Below are positions 42,407 to 48,550 of a stretch of 64,000 bases of DNA, piece after piece. Made by a program: the position numbers and the translations under genes. The stretch covers positions 31,056-95,055 of the forward strand of contig CACWWZ010000002.1 in assembly GCA_902764705.1 (NCBI GenBank), written 5' to 3'. Source of the DNA: an uncultured Prevotellaceae bacterium. GTDB taxonomy: Bacteria; Bacteroidota; Bacteroidia; Bacteroidales; Bacteroidaceae. The notes beneath the pieces are model-generated. The model was not told the origin of the DNA, did not search any database, and was given only the letters and a program-made list of their open reading frames with translations. How positions within the stretch are numbered: position 1 is the stretch's first letter; each line of letters begins with the position of its first letter.

Positions 42407-42437
42407 CAAAGATATATATTATTTTTGAAACTACAAA
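42407..42437 (-). promoter_or_regulatory. Promoter of the sensor kinase/LytTR operon
   Basis: TTTG (42434-42437), 19-bp spacer and TATCTTTG (42407-42414) on the minus strand. The -7 box ends only five bases before the ATG. Confidence 0.85.
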
Positions 42438-42439
42438 AT

Positions 42440-42468
42440 CTCTCCTGCATTATCTCAACGCAGGAGAG
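42440..42468 (-). terminator. Hairpin after the outer-membrane receptor gene
   Basis: CTCTCCTGC and GCAGGAGAG form a perfect 9-bp stem, followed on the minus strand by ATTTTG, a short T run that is also the -33 element of the next promoter. Confidence 0.6.
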
Positions 42469-42489
42469 AAAACTTATCTATGAATCCTA

Positions 42490-44784
42490 TTATTGAGGCA
42501 TGTTACCATTACTTGTATTGCCCGAGCCTACACTGTTGATCATCTCACCCTGCGACTGCTGTTCGATGAAGTCGTTCTGTACGCGGGTCTGATGCTGCTG
42601 GCGGTTCTGCATCTTCGAGTTGCCGAAGGTGTAGCTGACAGTGAACGACACACCATAGATGGGTACCTTGACCTTGTTATGGCTGGTGAAGTCCTTGCCG
42701 CGACTATTGCTTTCAATCATGATGCTGCCACCGTCGTTGAGACCTGTGAGTGCCGATACGCTCAGGTTCAGCTTGTCCTTCAGCAACGACTTCGACAGAC
42801 TGGCGGTGAGTAGGTTGAAACCGCCGCTCCATCCCTGTAGGGTGTAACTCTTGGTAGAGGCGATGGCAAAGGCACTGAGCTTCAGGTCCCAAGGCAGTGT
42901 CTGCTGCACGCCAGCCATGATGTTGGCGGTCCAACCGTTGTTGCTCTGTCCGAGGGCATCGCTGCGCAGGTCGATATAGTTCAAACCACCATTGAAGAAG
43001 ATGCGCGTGTTCTTGGTCAACAAGTAGTTCACGTAGGCGTTCATGCCCGTCTGGTGGCTCTTCACCACATTACCGTAGGTGGTGTTCAGGAGGTTGTCGC
43101 TGTCGTAGAAGCTATACTGCGAGATGCCGTTGTCAGTGAAATTGTGGTGCAAGTTGAGGTTCAGCATCAGCTTTGGGGTGAACATGTTGTAGACGAGCGA
43201 TATATTGTGGGCTTTCTCTACATCGAGGTCGGGGTTACCATAAGTCAGTGCGATGGGGTTGGTCTTGTCGACGTAGGGATTCAGGTAGCTGATACCAGGA
43301 CGCGAGATACGCATGTTGTAGGTCAGACCGAAGTTACTGCCTGCGCCCAGCGTATATTGCAGGCTGGCGGTGGGAACGAGTGAGCCGTAACTGGTGCTGA
43401 AGTCCTGACCGTTACCCAGGTGGTACTCTACATCTTGCCAGGTGTACTCGTAGCGCAGACCTGCCTTTACACCGAACTTGTTGAAGTTGCCGGCATACTC
43501 GCCATAGCCTGCGAGGATGGAGTTCTTGTACTCATATTCCGAACTGCTGCTGGGGTCGTAGATTCCTGTGAGGTAGTACTTTGAGTCTGCGGTGGCATCG
43601 TGGAGTTGGAACTTGCTGCCGAAACCCAGTGTCTGGCCTGTGCCGAGGGGCATGGTGTAGTCCAGCTGGAAAATGTGGCTGATGGTCTTGTCCTTATTCT
43701 CCGAGTAACGGTCGGTAAGGTCGATGTAGTTGGAAGAGTTGTTGAAGTTGTTGGTCATCTCGGTGGTGGCTGGATTGTAGCTCAGCTGGTAGGTAAGAAC
43801 GAGCGACTTGGTGCGTTCCTTGTTGAAGAAACGCTGGTAGTCGAGGCTTCCGTTGAATGAGGTACGGGTGTTCTTCATATCCGTGTTGCTGGTGTAGCTA
43901 AAAGGATTTGAAGAATAAGGATCTAAGAGCGTGGTCGACGAGGTGCCGTTGGTCTTGATGCGCATGTTGTTTACCTGAGCGGTAAGGTTTAGGGCACTCA
44001 CGGAATCGAGTTGGTAGCCAAGGGTCAGACTCCCCATGGTGAACGGGGTCTTGATTTTGTTCTCCGAGGTCAACAATTGCGAGATGCCGCCGTCTTGAAT
44101 CTGTTCCGTCTCGGTAGTCGTGTTGCCAGGGGTGTTATAGCTGGTCATCACGTTGGCGCTGTACGACAGCTTACCCTGCTGGCCACTCAAGAAGACGCTG
44201 CCACCCAGTTGACGGTTGCCGGCAGTGGCACGGACCGTACCGTTGTAGCCGTTCATGCTTTGGGCACCCTTCGCATCCTGCCTGTTCATTACGATGTTAA
44301 GTATACCGGCAGCACCCTCGGCATCGTACTTGGCACCTGGATTGGTCATCACCTCAATGCTCTTCACGGCACTGGCGGGCATGCTCTTGAAAATCATGGA
44401 AGGGTTACTGGAGAACATCACGTTGGGCATGCCGTCGACATACACCTTAAAGGATGACGAGCCGTTGACGGTGATGTTATCCTGGCCGTCGACAGTCACC
44501 ATAGGCACCTTGCGCAGCATGTCGAGCACGGTATACGACTTCGAGTCCTCGTCTTCGCTCACCTTATAAGTCATCTTGTCGACCTCCATCTTCACCAGTC
44601 GCTTCTGGTGGACGACCTCCACGCCGTCCAGTTCCTTCGACCAGGTGACAGAGTCCTGATGCAGGCTGTCGGTGGCGTACACGACTTCCACATCGTCGTG
44701 ATTGTTGGTCTGGGCCATTACTACTGCTGAGAGAGTCAGCATCATTGTCACGAGAATTGATTTGAATGGAATGTTCTGTTTCAT
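42490..44784 (-). CDS. TonB-dependent receptor-like outer-membrane protein
   Basis: A 764-residue outer-membrane protein. Signal peptide (to VVMAQ). A plug domain at about 60-170 (YTVLDMLRKVPMVTVDGQDNITVNGSSSFKVYVDG, ending NPGAKYDAEGAAGILNIVM) is followed by a beta barrel of the OMP_b-brl_3 type. A Gln/Asn-rich C-terminal tail (NRQQHQTRVQNDF to NGNMPQ) replaces the usual terminal aromatic strand residue. No SusD partner, so it is more likely a peptide, metal or envelope-stress receptor than a glycan importer. Substrate unknown. Confidence 0.82.
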   Translation of the reverse strand: MKQNIPFKSILVTMMLTLSAVVMAQTNNHDDVEVVYATDSLHQDSVTWSKELDGVEVVHQKRLVKMEVDKMTYKVSEDEDSKSYTVLDMLRKVPMVTVDGQDNITVNGSSSFKVYVDGMPNVMFSSNPSMIFKSMPASAVKSIEVMTNPGAKYDAEGAAGILNIVMNRQDAKGAQSMNGYNGTVRATAGNRQLGGSVFLSGQQGKLSYSANVMTSYNTPGNTTTETEQIQDGGISQLLTSENKIKTPFTMGSLTLGYQLDSVSALNLTAQVNNMRIKTNGTSSTTLLDPYSSNPFSYTSNTDMKNTRTSFNGSLDYQRFFNKERTKSLVLTYQLSYNPATTEMTNNFNNSSNYIDLTDRYSENKDKTISHIFQLDYTMPLGTGQTLGFGSKFQLHDATADSKYYLTGIYDPSSSSEYEYKNSILAGYGEYAGNFNKFGVKAGLRYEYTWQDVEYHLGNGQDFSTSYGSLVPTASLQYTLGAGSNFGLTYNMRISRPGISYLNPYVDKTNPIALTYGNPDLDVEKAHNISLVYNMFTPKLMLNLNLHHNFTDNGISQYSFYDSDNLLNTTYGNVVKSHQTGMNAYVNYLLTKNTRIFFNGGLNYIDLRSDALGQSNNGWTANIMAGVQQTLPWDLKLSAFAIASTKSYTLQGWSGGFNLLTASLSKSLLKDKLNLSVSALTGLNDGGSIMIESNSRGKDFTSHNKVKVPIYGVSFTVSYTFGNSKMQNRQQHQTRVQNDFIEQQSQGEMINSVGSGNTSNGNMPQ

Positions 44785-44812
44785 GTCTTTTGCGTTTTTA
44801 TCTTTCTGGGTG

Positions 44813-44820
44813 CAAAATTA
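44813..44820 (-). promoter_or_regulatory. -7 promoter box for the receptor gene
   Basis: The minus strand reads TAATTTTG, 29 bp upstream of the ATG. Confidence 0.55.
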
Positions 44821-44847
44821 TAATAAACAGCGATACGCTAAAAGTTA

Positions 44848-44882
44848 CTTTCGACGAAATTACCTCTGTCTTTCGACGAGAT
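44848..44882. repeat. Direct repeat spaced by 22 bp in the receptor/mutY divergent region
   Basis: CTTTCGACGAAATT (44848) and CTTTCGACGAGATT (44870) differ by one base and are exactly 22 bp apart, about two helical turns. They lie between the two -7 boxes. Confidence 0.6.
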
Positions 44883-44897
44883 TCCGAAAAAAAGTCG

Positions 44898-44905
44898 TAC
44901 CTTTG
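44898..44905 (+). promoter_or_regulatory. -7 promoter box for mutY-purN
   Basis: TACCTTTG ending eight bases before the mutY ATG, leaving a leader of zero to a few nucleotides. Confidence 0.65.
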
Positions 44906-44913
44906 CACGCAAT

Positions 44914-45996
44914 ATGAGTTTTACGACGACAATATTGCAGTGGTTTCGTGAGAACGGACGGGCGCTTCCCTGGCGGGAAACGCAGGATCCGTATGCCATT
45001 TGGCTCTCGGAAATCATCCTGCAACAGACGCGCATCGAGCAGGGACGGCCTTACTGGGAACGTTTTATGCGGCGCTGGCCCACCGTTGAATCATTGGCTG
45101 AGGCCTCTGAGGATGAGGTGTTGCGCGAATGGCAGGGACTGGGCTATTACAGTCGGGCCCGTAATCTGCATACTGCCGCCAAGCAAATTGTCGCCCAGGG
45201 TGGTTTCCCCACTACGCTCGAGGGTATCCGTGCCCTGAAAGGGGTAGGGGACTACACGGCAGCCGCCATAGGCTCGTTTGCCTTCGGATTGCCCGCCGCC
45301 GTGGTCGATGGCAACGTCTATCGCGTCCTCGCGCGCCACTTCGGCATCGCCACACCCATCAACACCACCGAGGGCAAACACCTCTTCGCTGCCTTGGCAC
45401 AAAGTTTGTTGGAAAGTTTAGACTCTCCTACTGCTACAAATTCCATTTCAAAGTGTGTTGCGGTAGCAAATTCTTCACTCTTCACTCTTCATTCTTCACT
45501 TTACAACCAGGCCCTCATGGACTTCGGCGCCACTCATTGTACCCCGCAGGCTCCTCAATGCCCATCCTGCCCTTTGCAGGAAACGTGCGTGGCTTTCCGC
45601 GAGGGCCGCATCAGCGAGCTCCCCGTCAAACAGCGCACGCTGAAAGTCAAGGAGCGCCACCTTACATATGTATATATTAGGTATAAGGGCGAGACGGCCC
45701 TCCGCCGTCGTCCTGCCGGCGACATCTGGCAGGGCCTCTACGACCCCCTTGAGGTGAGCTCACCCCCCACCTCTCACCTCGCTGAAAGTGTTCTGTGTGG
45801 CGCAGTTTTGCTGCGCCAAAACGTCAAGCACGTTCTCACCCACCGCGTGCTCTATGCCGACTTCTGGCTTTGGGAACCCACCGAGCGCCCACAACTCCCA
45901 GAAGGTTACTTTTGGGTGCCCGAGGCCGACCTTGACCGCTACGCCGTCCCCCGCCTGATAGAATTACTCTTCGAATCTCTAAACTCTCGTCTCTAA
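44914..45996 (+). CDS. mutY: A/G-specific adenine DNA glycosylase MutY
   Basis: A 360-residue base-excision enzyme removing A opposite 8-oxoG. Catalytic Glu33 in SEIILQQTR, helix-hairpin-helix LKGVGDYTAAAIGSFAFG, Asp132 in VVDGNVYR, and the 4Fe-4S cluster Cys209-Cys216-Cys219-Cys225 with normal spacing. The C-terminal NUDIX-like domain recognises 8-oxoG. Residues about 169-196 (SLDSPTATNSISKCVAVANS to LHSS) are an insertion before YNQALMDFGATHCTPQ, made partly by a head-plus-heptad element. A second short insertion follows DPLEVSS (PPTSHLAESV). The frame ends in a heptad array. Confidence 0.95.
   Translation: MSFTTTILQWFRENGRALPWRETQDPYAIWLSEIILQQTRIEQGRPYWERFMRRWPTVESLAEASEDEVLREWQGLGYYSRARNLHTAAKQIVAQGGFPTTLEGIRALKGVGDYTAAAIGSFAFGLPAAVVDGNVYRVLARHFGIATPINTTEGKHLFAALAQSLLESLDSPTATNSISKCVAVANSSLFTLHSSLYNQALMDFGATHCTPQAPQCPSCPLQETCVAFREGRISELPVKQRTLKVKERHLTYVYIRYKGETALRRRPAGDIWQGLYDPLEVSSPPTSHLAESVLCGAVLLRQNVKHVLTHRVLYADFWLWEPTERPQLPEGYFWVPEADLDRYAVPRLIELLFESLNSRL
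45460..45500 (+). repeat. Head-plus-heptad element inserted in frame in mutY
   Basis: Head GCGGTAGCAAATT followed by CTTCACT, CTTCACT, CTTCATT, CTTCACT. The head is identical to those at 21135 and 50891. The head also forms a small hairpin (TTGC-GGTA-GCAA). Confidence 0.85.
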
Positions 45997-46022
45997 ACTC
46001 TAAACTCTCATCTCTAAACTCA
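45966..46022 (+). repeat. Array filling the mutY/purN junction
   Basis: Words CTCTAAA, CTCTCGT, CTCTAAA, CTCTAAA, CTCTCAT, CTCTAAA, CTCATT. The mutY stop (45994-45996) is inside and the purN ATG at 46025 follows the last word. Confidence 0.9.
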
Positions 46023-46024
46023 TT

Positions 46025-46603
46025 ATGATCAACATCGCCATTTTCGTTTCCGGCAGTGGTACCAACTGCGAGAACCTTATCAAGTATTTCGCCGACTCCG
46101 AGCGCGTCAACTGCGCTTTGGTCCTCAGCAACAAACCCGATGCCTTTGCCTTGACGCGTGCCCAGCGACTAGGCGTCGAGACCGCTGTGGCTCCTAAGCC
46201 CCAGCTGAACGATCCCGATTTCATGATGCCCCTGCTCAGCGAGCACCACATCGATTTCATTGTGCTGGCAGGCTTCCTGCCTTTGGTACCCGATTTCCTC
46301 ATCGAGGCCTTCCCGCGTCGCATCATCAATATCCATCCCGCGCTGCTGCCCAAGTTCGGTGGCAAGGGCATGTGGGGCCATCACGTCCACGAAGCCGTCA
46401 AGGCTGCCGGTGAAACAGAAACGGGCATGACCGTGCATTACGTCACACCCGTCTGTGATTCTGGTGAGATTATCGCTCAGTTCCGCACGCCACTCTCACC
46501 CGACGACACCCCCGACGACATCGCCGCCAAGGAGCACATCCTCGAAATGGAGCATTTCCCCGCTGTCGTAGAGAAAGTTTTGGAGGCGGAGTGTCCCCGT
46601 TAA
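46025..46603 (+). CDS. purN: Phosphoribosylglycinamide formyltransferase PurN
   Basis: A 192-residue purine-pathway enzyme transferring formyl from 10-formyl-THF to GAR. Motifs: IAIFVSGSGTNCENLI near the N-terminus, FIVLAGFLPLVPDFLIEAF, the catalytic block NIHPALLPKFGGKGMWG with Asn and His, and VTPVCDSGEIIAQ with the essential Asp. Full length. The stop codon sits in the loop of a CCCCG/CGGGG hairpin. Confidence 0.96.
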   Translation: MINIAIFVSGSGTNCENLIKYFADSERVNCALVLSNKPDAFALTRAQRLGVETAVAPKPQLNDPDFMMPLLSEHHIDFIVLAGFLPLVPDFLIEAFPRRIINIHPALLPKFGGKGMWGHHVHEAVKAAGETETGMTVHYVTPVCDSGEIIAQFRTPLSPDDTPDDIAAKEHILEMEHFPAVVEKVLEAECPR

Positions 46604-46635
46604 TCGGGGAAACGGCTTCCGCCAAAGGGGCTTTT
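46595..46635 (+). terminator. GC-rich hairpin at the purN end
   Basis: CCCCG-TTAAT-CGGGG holds the purN TAA in its loop; AAACGGCTTCCGCCAAAGGGG-like sequence and TTTT follow. It may terminate purN against the convergent DUF6377 gene and belongs to the same GC-palindrome style as other elements here. Confidence 0.5.
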
Positions 46636-46643
46636 GTGGATCA

Positions 46644-48335
46644 TCAGAATCGTCCCCATGAACCCAATTCCTTCACACGAGCCTCGAAGCGACCGCGATT
46701 ATCGATAGCGCCATTCTTGATGCGCGCCCGGTAGTTGTAGATGGTGTTGACCGAGTAGTGCAGGAATTCGGCAATCTTCGACGAGTCCTCGATGCCCAGC
46801 CTGATAAGTGCGAAGATGCGGATCTCAGTGGTCAGTCGGTTGTCTTCCCTCGGACTGACCTGCATCTCGGGCTGTAATAGGGCATTGAAATCATTTACGA
46901 AGTTGGGGAACAAGTGGAGGAATACCGAATCGAAATTCTGATAGAGTTCCTCCAGTTCTTTTTCCTTCAGTTCCGTCGACTTCGAGAGTTGGAACAGTTC
47001 CTCCAGTTCCTTGTTCTTCATCTTCTTATTGACCATCTTCCGATAATTGTCCAGCTTGTCGATATACTGCGAACAGAGACTCATGAATCGCCCGATGTAT
47101 TCCTCCTTCACGCGGTTGCTCTCGGAGAGTTGGGAGTTGAGCGTTGACAGTTGAGCGTTGAGCGTCGAAAGTTCCTGGGTCTGCTCGGCCAGCTGGCCGT
47201 TGGCTGTGGCCAGTTCATCGTTCGACGTTTTCAGTGCCTGACGGGCAGTGTCAAGCTGACGGTTGCGGCGGTGCAGGAATAGCAGCACGCCCAACAGCAA
47301 CAGGGCCAGCACACTGATGACCACGAGTGCTGTGCGCAGCTGTGCCGTATTGCGCTCACTCTGCGCCTTGTAGTTTTTGGCAATAGTGGTCAGCAGGGGG
47401 GCTATCTGCCAGTTGCGCTGTCGCGAGCCGTAGCGGTTGGCACAGTCACTGGTAAAACTAATGTAGCTTGACGCCTTGTCAATCTCGCCCCGCAACATCA
47501 GTTCGTTGGCCATCTCCCACATCGAACCCTGGTCCATGACTCCATTGCGAATGTCAGCCAGCACCGACTCCACCAGCCAGTGTATCATCTGGTCGTTGTC
47601 GCCCAGCATCTTGTATTCGATGTAACGGTACAGCGCTACCAGCGCATAGGGGTGCGAGCCCGGTTGGACGGTATGCAACCACTCGTCGTTGATAGCCATC
47701 GACTCGTCGAGTCGTCCCTCGCCCTGTGCACGCTGTTCACGGCGCAGGAAACACGTCTCATACGTTCGTGGCATGGTCTGCAGCATCAATTGCTCGTAAT
47801 GGTCAGCGCGCTCTTGGTAATTTTGGCGCATGTCGTCCAGATGGGTATAATAGGCCAGTTCGCTATACACGTTGTTATAGGCCTCGTAGTAAGTGCCCAG
47901 CGCCAGCGTGTCGATGGTGAGCGGTGAGGGGCGTGTGGCAATGGAGTCGAGAATGTTCAGAGCCTCGTCATACATGCCGGTATTGGCACAGCGAATGGCC
48001 AGTAGCGAGCGGCAACGCACGGCAGCAGAGGCATCGCCCGTTTCGTCGGCCAGCGCGATGCACTGGTGCAGAAAATACATGGCCGAATCGCTGACGAACG
48101 GCTTATAGAGCTCATAGAGCCGGAAGTTACGCTGGTACTTGCCCGTTGGCGTAGTCTCCAGTGCCAATGCACGACGTGCCTCACCGATACGCTGTTCGTG
48201 GGCTGCTATATAGTCTGACGAGTGCGCTATGGCATCGTCAATGAGTTGGCAATACTCTTTCAGGTCTTTTTGCGGAACTGCCTGAGCGAAGCTCACCATG
48301 TGGAGCAATAGGGTCATTAGTAGTATCTTTTTCAT
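46644..48335 (-). CDS. DUF6377 membrane-anchored transcriptional regulator
   Basis: A 563-residue regulator. N-terminal signal or TM (MKKILLMTLLLHMVSFAQA), an all-helical TPR-like sensor region to about 320, one TM helix (about 333-353, VVISVLALLLLGVLLFL), a coiled coil (about 365-410) and a C-terminal DUF6377 domain with a helix-turn-helix (IRLGIEDSSKIAEFLHYSVNTIYNYRARIKNGA). The layout recalls SusR-type glycan sensors of Bacteroides. It lies 216 bp after the GH3 gene with two promoters of its own, so it is a candidate controller of the glucan locus. The coiled coil contains TLNAQLSTLNSQL from a GTTGAGC array. Confidence 0.83.
   Translation of the reverse strand: MKKILLMTLLLHMVSFAQAVPQKDLKEYCQLIDDAIAHSSDYIAAHEQRIGEARRALALETTPTGKYQRNFRLYELYKPFVSDSAMYFLHQCIALADETGDASAAVRCRSLLAIRCANTGMYDEALNILDSIATRPSPLTIDTLALGTYYEAYNNVYSELAYYTHLDDMRQNYQERADHYEQLMLQTMPRTYETCFLRREQRAQGEGRLDESMAINDEWLHTVQPGSHPYALVALYRYIEYKMLGDNDQMIHWLVESVLADIRNGVMDQGSMWEMANELMLRGEIDKASSYISFTSDCANRYGSRQRNWQIAPLLTTIAKNYKAQSERNTAQLRTALVVISVLALLLLGVLLFLHRRNRQLDTARQALKTSNDELATANGQLAEQTQELSTLNAQLSTLNSQLSESNRVKEEYIGRFMSLCSQYIDKLDNYRKMVNKKMKNKELEELFQLSKSTELKEKELEELYQNFDSVFLHLFPNFVNDFNALLQPEMQVSPREDNRLTTEIRIFALIRLGIEDSSKIAEFLHYSVNTIYNYRARIKNGAIDNRGRFEARVKELGSWGRF
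47126..47172 (-). repeat. In-frame heptad array in the regulator coiled coil
   Basis: Plus-strand words GTTGGGA, GTTGAGC, GTTGACA, GTTGAGC, GTTGAGC, GTCGAAA. In this frame a 7-nt DNA unit gives a seven-residue heptad (STLNAQL, STLNSQL), compatible with a coiled coil. Confidence 0.8.
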
Positions 48336-48356
48336 CGCTGCCTAGTTTTATGGGGT

Positions 48357-48387
48357 CAAAGGTACGAATAAGTGAGCGAAATGCAAA
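48357..48387 (-). promoter_or_regulatory. Proximal promoter of the DUF6377 gene
   Basis: TTTG (48384-48387), 19 bp, TACCTTTG (48357-48364) on the minus strand. Confidence 0.85.
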
Positions 48388-48441
48388 AGAAAAATGCATT
48401 TTTCTTTTCATTTCCGAACGAAAGTACCTTCGACTGGAAGT

Positions 48442-48472
48442 CAAAGTTACGAAAAAAAAAGGGAAAGCCAAA
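48442..48472 (-). promoter_or_regulatory. Distal promoter of the DUF6377 gene
   Basis: TTTG (48469-48472), 19 bp, TAACTTTG (48442-48449). The -33 lies inside the terminator of GH3. Confidence 0.75.
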
Positions 48473-48490
48473 AAAAATCTGGCTTTTCCC
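48461..48490 (-). terminator. Intrinsic terminator of the glucan operon
   Basis: The minus strand shows GGGAAAAGCCA, a T-rich loop, TGGCTTTCCC and nine T. Confidence 0.88.
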
Positions 48491-48550
48491 TACCTAACCT
48501 AAAAAACAATCCACTAAATAACTATTCTATTTATCTATGAACCAAAATGA

